40,209 nucleotides of DNA from Streptomyces atriruber (GTDB lineage: Bacteria; Actinomycetota; Actinomycetes; Streptomycetales; Streptomycetaceae). The stretch is taken from contig NZ_LIPN01000246.1 in the NCBI RefSeq assembly GCF_001418325.1, positions 1-40,209 of the forward strand, read 5' to 3'. Within the stretch, counting starts at the first letter, position 1. Every line of letters starts with the position of its first letter. Under the pieces are notes generated by a model. It saw only the letters and a program-made list of their open reading frames with translations. It had not been told where the DNA came from and did no database searches. Of the stretch, positions 25,338 to 33,387 are shown in pieces. The position numbers and the translations under genes are program-made.

Positions 25338-27271
25338 AAGACCGTTCCAGCCGCCGCCGCGCCCGCCGCATCGCGATAGGCGCGGCGGTCGTCCTTGCGC
25401 TGGCAGGGATGAACGGCCCGTGGCTGTGGCGCGTGGGCTCCGAGAAGTACCACGACTACAAGATCAACAAGCCGGAGTACAAGGCGGACAACGGCCACTG
25501 GGAGGTCATCGACTTCCCCGAGGAGTACCGCCAGAACACCATCCACGCGGCGCTGCTGCACACGGGCAAGGTCCTGCTGGTCGCCGGGTCCGGCAACAAC
25601 CAGAAGAACTTCGACAAGAAGAAGTTCGACACCCGGCTGTGGGACCCGGTCAAGAACACCATCAAGAAGATCCCGACGCCCACCGACCTGTTCTGCACGG
25701 GCCACACCCAGCTGGGCAACGGCAACCTGCTCATCGCGGGCGGCACGCAGCGCTACGAGAAGCTGAAGGGCGACATCACCAAGGCCGGCGGCCTGATGGT
25801 CGTCCACAACGAGGACCCGGACGAGCCGAAGACGATCCCCGCGGGCACCAAGTTCACCGGCAAGAAGAGCGGCAAGACGTTCGTCTCCCAGGACAACATC
25901 CTGGTCGAGAAGGCGAAGAAGGTCTTCGACAAGCAGACCGGCGCGTTCGTGCGCACCGAGCCGGGCCTCGGCCGGGTCTACGTCGAGGCGCAGAAGAGCG
26001 GCGCCAAGTACGAGACGGGCACCCAGGACAACTACCGCATCCAGGGCCTGAAGGGCTCCGACACCCGCAACGTCTACGGCATGGCGGAGAAGCTCGCCCT
26101 GGACAAGAAGGACTTCCAGGGGATCAAGGACACCTTCGAGTTCGACCCGGTCGCCGAGCGGTACATCAAGGTCGACCCGATGAACGAGGCGCGCTGGTAC
26201 CCCACGCTGACCACGCTCACCGACGGCAAGATCCTCTCCACCTCGGGCCTCGACGAGATCGGCCAGCTGGTCCCGGGCAAGAACGAGGTGTACGACCCCA
26301 AGACCAAGAAGTGGACGTACACCAAGGGCATCCGGCAGTTCCCGACGTACCCGGCGATCTTCCAGATGGCCAACGGCAAGCTCTTCTACTCCGGTTCCAA
26401 CGCGGGCTACGGCCCGGACGACGTCGGCCGCAAGCCCGGCGTCTGGAATCTGCAGACCAACAAGTGGCAGGGCATCCCGGGGCTGAGCGACCCGAAGCTC
26501 ATGGAGACCTCCGGCACGGTCGAACTGCCGCCCGCCCAGGACCAGAAGTACATGGTGGTCGGCGGCGGCGGTGTCGGCGAGTCCAAGGAGTCCAGCGAGA
26601 AGACCCGCATCGTCGACCTGAAGGCGGACGCCCCGAAGTTCACGGACGGCCCCTCGCTGGAGAAGGGCACGCGCTACCCGCAGATCTCGACGCTGCCCGA
26701 CGACTCGGTGCTGATCTCCGGCGGCTCCGAGGACTACCGCGGGCGCAGCGACTCCAACATCCACCAGGCGCGGATCTACGACGCCAAGACCGGTGAGATG
26801 AAGCGGGTGGCCGACCCCGAGGTGGGGCGCAACTACCACTCCGGTTCGATCCTGCTCCCCGACGGCCGCGTGATGTTCTTCGGCTCCGACTCGCTCTACG
26901 CCGACAAGGCCAACACGAAGCCCGGCGTGTTCGAGCAGCGCATCGAGATCTACACGCCGCCGTACCTGTACCACGGTTCGCAGCCGTCGCTGGGCGCGGG
27001 GCCCGAGACGATCGCGCGGGGCGGGTCGGGAACGTTCCCGACCAAGCACTCCTCGGCCATCAAGACGGCCCGCCTCATCAAGCCGAGTGCGTCGACGCAC
27101 GTCACGGACATCGACCAGACGTCGATCGCGCTCGACCTGAAGAAGTCGAAGGACTCGGTGACGGTGACGCTCCCGAAGAACCGGTCCCTGGTGGAGTCGG
27201 GCTGGTACATGCTCTTCGTGACGGACGACCAGGGCACGCCGAGCAAGGCGCAGTGGGTGAGGGTGCCTTAG
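25334..27271 (+). CDS. glxA: GlxA, radical copper oxidase (galactose/glyoxal oxidase-like)
   Basis: 645 residues. A short cytoplasmic start and one N-terminal membrane anchor (about 13-28), then a kelch-type seven-blade propeller and a C-terminal DUF1929-like domain. C121 (LFCTGH) and Y289 (ARWYPTL) are the pair that form the Tyr-Cys radical cofactor, with the stacking W288 next to it, the same positions reported for Streptomyces lividans GlxA. Y501-H502 (GRNYHSG) and H589 (STHVTD) are the remaining copper ligands. It oxidises a product of CslA and is required for glycan deposition and aerial growth. ATG overlaps the cslA stop by four bases. Confidence 0.96.
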   Translation: MKDRSSRRRARRIAIGAAVVLALAGMNGPWLWRVGSEKYHDYKINKPEYKADNGHWEVIDFPEEYRQNTIHAALLHTGKVLLVAGSGNNQKNFDKKKFDTRLWDPVKNTIKKIPTPTDLFCTGHTQLGNGNLLIAGGTQRYEKLKGDITKAGGLMVVHNEDPDEPKTIPAGTKFTGKKSGKTFVSQDNILVEKAKKVFDKQTGAFVRTEPGLGRVYVEAQKSGAKYETGTQDNYRIQGLKGSDTRNVYGMAEKLALDKKDFQGIKDTFEFDPVAERYIKVDPMNEARWYPTLTTLTDGKILSTSGLDEIGQLVPGKNEVYDPKTKKWTYTKGIRQFPTYPAIFQMANGKLFYSGSNAGYGPDDVGRKPGVWNLQTNKWQGIPGLSDPKLMETSGTVELPPAQDQKYMVVGGGGVGESKESSEKTRIVDLKADAPKFTDGPSLEKGTRYPQISTLPDDSVLISGGSEDYRGRSDSNIHQARIYDAKTGEMKRVADPEVGRNYHSGSILLPDGRVMFFGSDSLYADKANTKPGVFEQRIEIYTPPYLYHGSQPSLGAGPETIARGGSGTFPTKHSSAIKTARLIKPSASTHVTDIDQTSIALDLKKSKDSVTVTLPKNRSLVESGWYMLFVTDDQGTPSKAQWVRVP

Positions 27272-27291
27272 GGGCGCCCGGAGGGCGCTTC

Positions 27292-27408
27292 AGGGGCGCG
27301 GGGAACTGCGCGACAAGCCACGAAACAGCCGCAGTCGCGTCTGCCGGATTACCCGGCAGACGCGACTGCGGCTTCCTTGTGGTTGCTCGCGCAGTTCCCC
27401 GCGCCCCT
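27292..27408. repeat. 117-bp nested palindrome between glxA and cslZ, bidirectional terminator
   Basis: Outer arms of 22 bp (27292-27313 with 27387-27408, perfect) and inner arms of 21 bp (27327-27347 with 27353-27373, perfect) around a five-base ATTAC loop. It lies between convergent genes and overlaps the cslZ stop codon by two bases. The outer arm (GGGGCGCGGGGAACTGCGCG) resembles a palindromic element I recall as widespread at Streptomyces gene ends. It is probably a bidirectional terminator and possibly a dispersed repeat. Confidence 0.8.
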
Positions 27409-28438
27409 AGCGGGACGCCTTCGCGAGGCCCAACGCGTACTCCGGCCACCACTCGCCCGCCTTCGGGCCGCCCCGGCACGTCCCGTCGGACTCACCGGGC
27501 CGCTTGACCCAGAGGTACGCGTCGATGAGCGGGTCGGACGTCTTCGTCGTGGGCGCCTCGCCGAGCGCCCGGCCGGGCGGGTTGCACCAGGGGTCCTTGC
27601 CCTTGGTGTAGGGCCCGTTGCCGTTGCGCGCCGTGTCGATGACGAAGGGCTTGTTGCCGATCTTCGCCGACAGTTTCTTGCCGAACTCCGTGCTGACCGC
27701 GGTGGTCTGGAAGTTGGAGACGTTCACCGAGAAGCCGTCGGCCTGCTCGACGCCCGACCGCTTCAGGGGCTCCCAGAGGGAGTCGGGGTTCTTCCAGCCC
27801 GCGTTGCCCGCGTCCAGGTACACCTTGGTGTTCTTCAGGGACTTGAGCTTGCCGATGGCGCCGTTGAGGAGGTCGTACCGCTCCTCGTGGAACTGCTCGG
27901 GCGTGCAGTTGTCGACCATGTGGAGGACCGCGTCGGGCTCCAGGATCACCGTGGCGTGGCGGTCGCCGATGCCCTTGGCGACCTGGTCGACGAAGGCGCG
28001 GTACGCGTTGCCGTCGGCCGCGCCGCCGCCCGAGTACTGACCGCAGTCGCGGTGCGGGATGTTGTAGAGGACCAACAGGGCGTCCCGGTCGGCCTTCTCG
28101 GCCGCTTCGGTGAAGCCGCGCGCCTGGTCCTCCGCGTTCTCCGGGACGATCCACTCGGCCACCGGCTGCTCGGCGATCTTGCGGATCTGCTCGGCGTCGT
28201 CCTTCTTGTCGTCCTTGGAGTACGACTCGACCTGTTTGGCCGCGTTGCCGTCCGGATTGACCCAGTACGGATCCTTGCCCTTGGGCTGCTGCTTCACCGG
28301 CGGACTCGACGAATCGCCGTCCGGGTCACCGCCGGAGGAGCACCCGACGAGGAGCAGCGCGGCCCCCGCGAGTGCCACTCCCGTCCGCATCCCCATGGCC
28401 GCGAAACCGTGCCCGCGGCCGGTGTTTTTGCGGTACAT
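27407..28438 (-). CDS. cslZ: CslZ, GH6 endoglucanase lipoprotein
   Basis: 343 residues. A signal peptide with lipobox LLVGC (C33) and a Ser/Gly/Pro-rich linker, then a GH6 domain with both family signatures: V-L-Y..P-H-R-D-C-G (D131) and VILEPDA (D169, the proton donor), plus YLDAGNAGW, DTARNGNGP and YLWVKRPGESDG. It hydrolyses beta-1,4-glucan and in Streptomyces is thought to trim the CslA product. It converges on glxA with a large palindrome between. ATG 28438 has GAGGGGGAG just upstream. Confidence 0.94.
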   Translation of the reverse strand: MYRKNTGRGHGFAAMGMRTGVALAGAALLLVGCSSGGDPDGDSSSPPVKQQPKGKDPYWVNPDGNAAKQVESYSKDDKKDDAEQIRKIAEQPVAEWIVPENAEDQARGFTEAAEKADRDALLVLYNIPHRDCGQYSGGGAADGNAYRAFVDQVAKGIGDRHATVILEPDAVLHMVDNCTPEQFHEERYDLLNGAIGKLKSLKNTKVYLDAGNAGWKNPDSLWEPLKRSGVEQADGFSVNVSNFQTTAVSTEFGKKLSAKIGNKPFVIDTARNGNGPYTKGKDPWCNPPGRALGEAPTTKTSDPLIDAYLWVKRPGESDGTCRGGPKAGEWWPEYALGLAKASR

Positions 28439-28595
28439 CCACTCCCCCTCGGGTGCACTGTCCGTTTCTCAATCCTGACACACGTCATCCCTGCCCACGA
28501 GGCCCGACCGCCCTGCGCAGAGAGCTGTAGGAGAGCTGTTACAGCCCGCCCGGTCGGGGTAGGCGCAGTGCCGCGGGGAGTGGAGGTGGAGGGGC

Positions 28596-29372
28596 ATGCG
28601 AGACCGCGACAGGGAACTGCGGCTTGCGGACGTCCTGGTGGAAACCGCGGATACCCTGACCGACGACTTCGACCTCGAGCGCTATCTGGAGTGGCTCGCG
28701 GACCGTTGTGTGGAGCTGGTCGACGCCCGGGGCGTCGGCGTGATGTACACCGGCGGGGACGAAGAGGTGCGCATCGTCCCCTGCGGCCGCCAACAGGCCG
28801 CGGTGCGAGGACTGCTGGAGGTCCAGCACTGTGGCGGCCCGTGCGTGGAGAGCTTCGGCACCGGGGAGCCGGTGCCGCCGATGCGGATCTGCCCCGAGGA
28901 CGCCGGGGCCCGCTGGCCGGAGTTCGCCGAGCGGGCGGGCGAGCAGGGCATCGAGGAGACGTACGCGGTGCCGATCAGGCGGCACGGCACGACGCTCGGC
29001 GTGCTCAACATCTTCGTGGCGGCGGCGAATCGGGGCGGGAGGGCGGAACGCCGGATGCCGTCCGAACGCGGGTTGCGGATCGCGCAGGCCCTCGCCAACG
29101 CCGCGGCCACGGGCCTCCACAATCACCGCACCCACTCCGCGTACCGGGTGCTCTCCGAACAGCTTCAGACAGCGCTGGACAGTCGCATTCACGTGGAACA
29201 AGCCAAGGGCGTACTCGCCGAGCGCTGGAACACCGGCATGGACGAGGCATTCCAGGCGCTGCGGGGCTACGCACGCAGAGAACAGCAGGTCATCGACCTG
29301 GTGGCGGCCCAGGTGATCAGGGGCAAGATCGACGCGGAAGCGCTCCGTCGGGGCAGGTCCGAACCTTCCTGA
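28596..29372 (+). CDS. GAF and ANTAR domain regulator
   Basis: 258 residues. A GAF domain (about 10-165, with VGVMYTGGDEEVRIVPCGRQQ, CVESFGTGEPV, YAVPIRRHGTTLGVLNIF) and a C-terminal ANTAR domain (about 180-245: LQTALDSRIHVEQAKGVLAERWNTGMDEAFQALRGYARREQQVI). ANTAR domains bind double stem-loop RNA and act as antiterminators; GAF senses a small ligand. The family is abundant in Streptomyces. ATG follows a GGAGGGG. No target RNA hexaloop pair was recognised close by. It stands alone, divergent from cslZ. Confidence 0.92.
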   Translation: MRDRDRELRLADVLVETADTLTDDFDLERYLEWLADRCVELVDARGVGVMYTGGDEEVRIVPCGRQQAAVRGLLEVQHCGGPCVESFGTGEPVPPMRICPEDAGARWPEFAERAGEQGIEETYAVPIRRHGTTLGVLNIFVAAANRGGRAERRMPSERGLRIAQALANAAATGLHNHRTHSAYRVLSEQLQTALDSRIHVEQAKGVLAERWNTGMDEAFQALRGYARREQQVIDLVAAQVIRGKIDAEALRRGRSEPS

Positions 29373-29674
29373 TGCAGGTCCCCCACCTGCGGTGATCACG
29401 GAGGGAGAAGGGGCCGCGACTTGGCGTCATTCCATCGCCAATGCCTCTAGGCCCAAGCGCGCATTCGTTCTAAAGTCGGTTGCACGGCCCAAGCCCCCGG
29501 CCAAGTCGACCATTCCGCAATTCGGGAATGGTCCCCGTACCTCCCGCGCCGGCGCCGGGTTTCTCCCGCAGCTCGTGCGCGCGCGGTCGAGGACCAGCCC
29601 GGTCGGCGGCTCCGGGGGGAGCGGGCCGCCGACCGGGCCAGGTACGGGTTGCGTACACGGACTTCCCGGGGCCC
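29373..29674. terminator. Convergent intergenic region with two hairpins
   Basis: 302 bases between the GAF-ANTAR gene and the sortase gene, without a credible gene. It holds a 9-bp stem (GACCATTCC with GGAATGGTC, 29508-29533) and a 14-bp stem (GCCCGGTCGGCGGC with GCCGCCGACCGGGC, 29597-29638). These can terminate the two convergent transcripts. Confidence 0.6.
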
Positions 29675-30340
29675 TCACGCGCTCACATCGGTGAGGTACG
29701 CGGAGACGATCACGTTCGCCGTGTAGGTGCGCGCGTCCTTGTCGAAGGTGCCGCCGCAGGTGATGAGGCGCAGCTCCGCGCGGCCGTCCTCGTGCGGGCC
29801 GTACGCCTTCTTCGCGTCGAAGCGGTCGCGGGTGACGACCTGTACGTCCTCCACCGTGAACTCGGCGACCTTGCCGTCGTCCCGGGCGACCTCGACCTTC
29901 TCGCCGGGGCGCAGGGTGCTGAGGTCGTAGAAGACGGCGGGCTCGGTCTCGGTGTCGACGTGGCCGACGAAGAGGGCCGCGCCGGGGGCGCCGGGGCGGG
30001 TGCCGCCGCCGTACCAGCCGACGGTGCCGGACTGCGCGAAGGGCGGCGGGTCGATCGCGCCGTCGCCGTCCAGGCCGCGAGCCGCCACCGGGGCCCGCAC
30101 CTTCAGCGACGGCACGTCGACGCGCTCGGGCCTCGCGGGGGTCAACGGCTCGTGCGCGGGCGGAAGTTCGACGCCGAGGGGGCGGCCGACCGCGGCCACG
30201 TCGCCCGTGGCGGGCGCGGACATCCCGCCGCGCAGGCCCGCGATGTCGCTGCCCCAGAGGCAGAGGCCGACCAGGAGGACCGCCCAGGCGACTCCGGTCA
30301 GGAGCCGACCCGACCCGGACGCGCGTTCAGCGCCGGACAT
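29675..30340 (-). CDS. Class F sortase
   Basis: 221 residues with an N-terminal membrane anchor (about 13-30) and a sortase domain: H127 in LFVGHVDT, the catalytic cysteine C195 in RLITCGG and R204 in DARTYTANV. Sortases cleave a sorting motif and join the protein to the wall or to itself. Class F enzymes are typical of Actinobacteria and their substrates are usually unknown. The next gene upstream (30357-30902) encodes an exported protein, but I see no LPxTG or LAxTG motif in it. The 16-base gap between them suggests an operon. Confidence 0.93.
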   Translation of the reverse strand: MSGAERASGSGRLLTGVAWAVLLVGLCLWGSDIAGLRGGMSAPATGDVAAVGRPLGVELPPAHEPLTPARPERVDVPSLKVRAPVAARGLDGDGAIDPPPFAQSGTVGWYGGGTRPGAPGAALFVGHVDTETEPAVFYDLSTLRPGEKVEVARDDGKVAEFTVEDVQVVTRDRFDAKKAYGPHEDGRAELRLITCGGTFDKDARTYTANVIVSAYLTDVSA

Positions 30341-30356
30341 GGTGGCGTCCCGCCCG

Positions 30357-30902
30357 TCACTCGGAGCGGCGTCGGCGGACGCTGCGGAACGCCACCGCGA
30401 CGGCGGCGACCCCCGCGAGGATCAGGCCGATCACGGCGTGCCGGGTGCCGGGCCCCGCCTCGTTCGCCTCCGCGGTCGCGGCGGTGGTCAGCTGCGCGGT
30501 GCCGCCGCCACCGGCCCGCACCGGGGAGACCGGGTCCGGGTTGTGCCGCTCGATCCGGACGGTGCCCGCACCCTGGTGCGGGTGGCCGTCGCAGGTGACG
30601 GTGACGTCGTAGGAGCCGGAGACGCCGTGCTTGATCCGCGCGCTGCCGTTGAGCGCGTACTTGTCGCCGTCACGGCCGGTGAGCTGGGCGTCCCCCTCGA
30701 AGGCCCCCGACCCCGCCGTACCGGTCGTGCCGCTGCAGCCCGTCACGCTCACCTCCACGGTGGCGCCGGGCGCGGTGCTTGCCGGGGTGACGGTGGCCCG
30801 CACGGAACCTTCGTCGTGGGCCTGGGCCGCGCCTGCGGGGAGGGCGACCGCCAGGGCGACGGCCACTCCTGCCCCACGGAGAGCTAGGGAACGTATACGC
30901 AT
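30357..30902 (-). CDS. Exported, C-terminally membrane-anchored beta-rich protein, unknown function
   Basis: 181 residues from ATG 30902, which has GGAGG six bases upstream; the frame is open further, but that start is not supported. Signal peptide to GAAQAHDEGS, then an Ig-like or CopC-like beta domain (VRATVTPASTAPGATVEVSVTGCSG, paired Cys in VTCDGHPHQ), a Ser/Thr/Ala linker and a single C-terminal helix followed by RRRRSE. The mature N-terminus starts HDEGS, with other histidines (DGHPHQG). No sortase motif is visible. It lies just upstream of the class F sortase. Its ribosome site falls within an inverted repeat (30904-30928). Confidence 0.82.
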   Translation of the reverse strand: MRIRSLALRGAGVAVALAVALPAGAAQAHDEGSVRATVTPASTAPGATVEVSVTGCSGTTGTAGSGAFEGDAQLTGRDGDKYALNGSARIKHGVSGSYDVTVTCDGHPHQGAGTVRIERHNPDPVSPVRAGGGGTAQLTTAATAEANEAGPGTRHAVIGLILAGVAAVAVAFRSVRRRRSE

Positions 30903-30903
30903 C

Positions 30904-30928
30904 GTGAACCTCCATATACGAGGTTCAC
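30904..30928 (-). promoter_or_regulatory. 9-bp perfect inverted repeat over the Shine-Dalgarno
   Basis: GTGAACCTC-7-GAGGTTCAC, one base from the start codon of the exported protein; the arm nearest the gene (GAGGUUCAC in the mRNA) contains the GGAGG core partly. It could be a DNA operator for a dimeric regulator or an RNA hairpin hiding the ribosome site. Confidence 0.55.
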
Positions 30929-30943
30929 TCGGCGCGGGCGGCT

Positions 30944-30959
30944 CCGCATCTTGATGCGG
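30944..30959. promoter_or_regulatory. 16-bp palindrome upstream of the exported protein gene
   Basis: CCGCATC-TT-GATGCGG, a 7-bp dyad with a two-base centre, about 40 bases before the start codon. The two-base loop is too tight for a good RNA hairpin, so a DNA-binding site is the better guess. Confidence 0.4.
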
Positions 30960-31003
30960 CAAACGGGCGGCGGCCCGCCCGCGCCCGGCCCGATCGGATC
31001 AGG

Positions 31004-31783
31004 TCAGATGCGTTCCACCAGGTCCGCGATGGAGTCCACGACGTTCGAGGGCCGGAACGGGTGGCGGTCGATGTCCGACCGGGACGTCAGGCCCGTGAGC
31101 ACCAGGAACGTCTCCATGCCCGCTTCGAGCCCGGCCAGGACGTCCGTGTCCATGCGGTCGCCGATCATCGCGCTGGTCTCCGAGTGCGCGCCGATCGCGT
31201 TCAGCCCGGTCCGCATCATCAGCGGGTTCGGCTTGCCCGCGAAGTAGGGGTTCTTGCCGGTCGCCTTGGTGATCAGTGCCGCGACGGCGCCGGTGGCGGG
31301 CAGCGGGCCCTCGGTGGAGGGGCCCGTCTCGTCGGGGTTGGTGCAGATGAAGCGGGCGCCGCCGTTGATGAGGCGGACGGCCTTGGTCATGGCCTCGAAG
31401 GAGTACGTGCGGGTCTCGCCGAGGACCACGTAGTCCGGGTCGTGGTCGGTGAGGACGTACCCGATGTCGTGCAGGGCGGTGGTCAGGCCCGCCTCCCCGA
31501 TGACGTACGCGGTGCCGCCGGGGCGCTGGTCGTCGAGGAACTTGGCGGTGGCCAGCGCGGAGGTCCAGATGTTCTCGACGGGCACTTCGAGGCCCATCCG
31601 GGTCAGCCTGGCCTGGAGGTCGCGCGCGGTGTAGATGGAGTTGTTCGTCAGGACCAGGAAGGGCTTGCCCGACTCGCGCAGCTTCTTGATGAAGGCGTCG
31701 GCGCCGGGGATCGGCACTCCCTCGTGGATGAGCACGCCGTCCATGTCGGTGAGCCACGATTCGATGGGCTTGCGCTCTGCCAT
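31004..31783 (-). CDS. HAD-IIA (NagD-type) sugar or nucleotide phosphatase
   Basis: 259 residues. Haloacid dehalogenase with nucleophile D13 and acid D15 in WLTDMDGVLIHEG, motif II in FLVLTNNS, a large C2 cap with DYVVLGETRTYSFEAM, motif III Lys in GKNPYFAGKPNPLM and motif IV GDRMDTDVLAG. NagD-like enzymes hydrolyse phosphate esters such as nucleoside or sugar phosphates. ATG 31783 has GGAG eight bases upstream; a longer open frame extending rightwards overlaps the phosphodiesterase and is not real. It is 70 bases downstream of the phosphodiesterase gene. Confidence 0.93.
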   Translation of the reverse strand: MAERKPIESWLTDMDGVLIHEGVPIPGADAFIKKLRESGKPFLVLTNNSIYTARDLQARLTRMGLEVPVENIWTSALATAKFLDDQRPGGTAYVIGEAGLTTALHDIGYVLTDHDPDYVVLGETRTYSFEAMTKAVRLINGGARFICTNPDETGPSTEGPLPATGAVAALITKATGKNPYFAGKPNPLMMRTGLNAIGAHSETSAMIGDRMDTDVLAGLEAGMETFLVLTGLTSRSDIDRHPFRPSNVVDSIADLVERI

Positions 31784-31854
31784 GGGGTGCACTCCTGCGG
31801 TGTACGGGGTTGCTGGGGCGCCGGGACAGCGCTGTGCCGACGCCCACAGCCTAA

Positions 31855-33348
31855 TCAGGAACCCGCGATCTTGACCCCGTCGATGGTCCAGTACCAGTTG
31901 TTCGCCCCGGTGTAACGGAAATGGACCCTGGCCTTTCGCGCGCCCGCCGGGACCTGGAGCGCGATGTTCTCCACGACGGAGGGGGTGTCCGCCGTGTACG
32001 TCTTCACCGCGACCGGGGTGCCCCCGTCGTAGGAGACGAGCACCTCGCCCTTCTGCGGGGCCTCGTGGCGGTAGTACGTCGTGTAGGTGAGCGTCGCCCG
32101 CGCCCCGCCCCGCACGTCGTACGAGGGGCTGATCAGCGTCGAGTCGAAGGTGCCCGAGACGGTCCGGTCGCTCCACTCGTCGCCGTCGGCGACCGCGAAG
32201 ACGCCGCGGGCGCGGATGTTGTTCTCGCGCCGCTGGTCGCGCTCGGCCTTGGTCCAGAACTCGTCCGTCGTGAAGGACCAGCCGCGCCACTCGGTGACGC
32301 CGCCGGTGCCCATCTTCGCGTTGTCGACGGTCCAGCCGCTCGGCGGTGTGTGCGTGAAGCCGATGACGCCGGAGCCGATGCCGCCCTCGTCCACGGGTCC
32401 GCCCAGCGCGGGGCGCAGGGCGTCGAAGTCGTCGGGCCGCGGCTGCTGGACGGGGCGGCCGTCCAGGCCCCAGGCCGGGTCGATGGCGATGCCGAGGTGG
32501 GCGAGGGCGGTCGCGGCGACGTCGGGCATGCGGACGTCGTGGCGGACGGAGCCTCGGGTGATCGTGGGGCCGGTGGCGATCAGGAACGTCTGGCGCTCGG
32601 CCCAGCTGGAGCCGCCGTGGCCGCCCGCGTCGGTGTGCCCGTGGTCGGCGGTGATCATGACGAGCCAGTCCTCGTTCCCGTACGTGGCGCGGGACTTGAC
32701 GGCGGCGAGGAGCTGCCCGACCTGGGTGTCGACGCCGTGCAGCGCATCGAGGTAGGCCTGACTGGCCGCGCCGCTGTCGTGGCCCGCGTGGTCGACGTTG
32801 TCGAGCTGGACGAAGACCGCGTCGGGGTTGCCCTTGCCGAGCTCGGCGACGGCGCGTGCCGTGGTGCCCGTGTCGTACTCGGCGGACGGAGTGGAGACCC
32901 GGGTGTCGACCTTCGCGGAGAAGATGATGTCGGTGATGGGGTTCCAGGACGCGACGGCGTACGTCCGCAGGCCGGGCTTCGCCGCCTCGACGCGGGTCAT
33001 GAAGTCCGGGTAGGCGGCGAGCTGGTGCCCGGTGAACTCGTTGTTCACGACCTTGTGCTTGTCGGGCCAGACGCCGGTGATGAGCGTCGACCAGCCGGGC
33101 CCCGACGAGGTGGGCGCGAGCGGGTTGGCGTAGAGGGCGCTGGGCGCGGTGAGGCCCGCGGCCATCAGGCCCTTGAGGGTGGGGGTGTCGGCGTCCTCGA
33201 CCCTGTTGAGCAGGGCGCCGTCGAGGCCTACGACCAGGACCTTGGGGGTCTTGGCGGCGGCTCTGGCGGTGGCCGCGAGGGGCCCTGCGGCGAGGGCGGC
33301 GGCCGCGGTGGAGACGAGCAGTGAGCGGCGGGTGATGCGTGACGACAC
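31855..33348 (-). CDS. Tat-exported type I phosphodiesterase/alkaline phosphatase superfamily protein
   Basis: 497 residues. A twin-arginine signal (ITRRSLLVS.., ending ATARA), then the alkaline phosphatase/nucleotide pyrophosphatase domain: metal-site D in VVGLDGALLN, nucleophile in LAPTSSGPGWSTLITGVWPD, DNVDHAGHDSG, and MITADHGHTDAGGHG. The C-terminal third (about 330-497) is an extra beta-rich region ending with a jelly-roll-like domain (YDVRGGARATLTYTTYYRHE...). It probably cleaves a phosphate mono- or diester, possibly of a surface polymer or nucleotide. GTG 33348 has GGAGG five bases before it; the open frame continues upstream but has no other support. Own promoter, sharing a 21-nt motif with the phosphonate operon. 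Confidence 0.9.
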   Translation of the reverse strand: MSSRITRRSLLVSTAAAALAAGPLAATARAAAKTPKVLVVGLDGALLNRVEDADTPTLKGLMAAGLTAPSALYANPLAPTSSGPGWSTLITGVWPDKHKVVNNEFTGHQLAAYPDFMTRVEAAKPGLRTYAVASWNPITDIIFSAKVDTRVSTPSAEYDTGTTARAVAELGKGNPDAVFVQLDNVDHAGHDSGAASQAYLDALHGVDTQVGQLLAAVKSRATYGNEDWLVMITADHGHTDAGGHGGSSWAERQTFLIATGPTITRGSVRHDVRMPDVAATALAHLGIAIDPAWGLDGRPVQQPRPDDFDALRPALGGPVDEGGIGSGVIGFTHTPPSGWTVDNAKMGTGGVTEWRGWSFTTDEFWTKAERDQRRENNIRARGVFAVADGDEWSDRTVSGTFDSTLISPSYDVRGGARATLTYTTYYRHEAPQKGEVLVSYDGGTPVAVKTYTADTPSVVENIALQVPAGARKARVHFRYTGANNWYWTIDGVKIAGS

Positions 33349-33387
33349 GTGGTCCTCCGGAAGACGTGGTGGGGGGGGCGGCGCACG

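Noticed and set aside
27377..29395. A 672-residue plus-strand open frame opposite cslZ and running through the GAF-ANTAR gene
   Set aside because: It is antisense to a GH6 gene with both family signatures, and its translation is low-complexity with no recognisable domain; high GC keeps shadow frames open.
29392..29694. Short open frames between the GAF-ANTAR and sortase genes
   Set aside because: Translations are Pro/Gly/Arg-rich, have no ribosome site and are interrupted by two strong hairpins; the region is better read as terminators.
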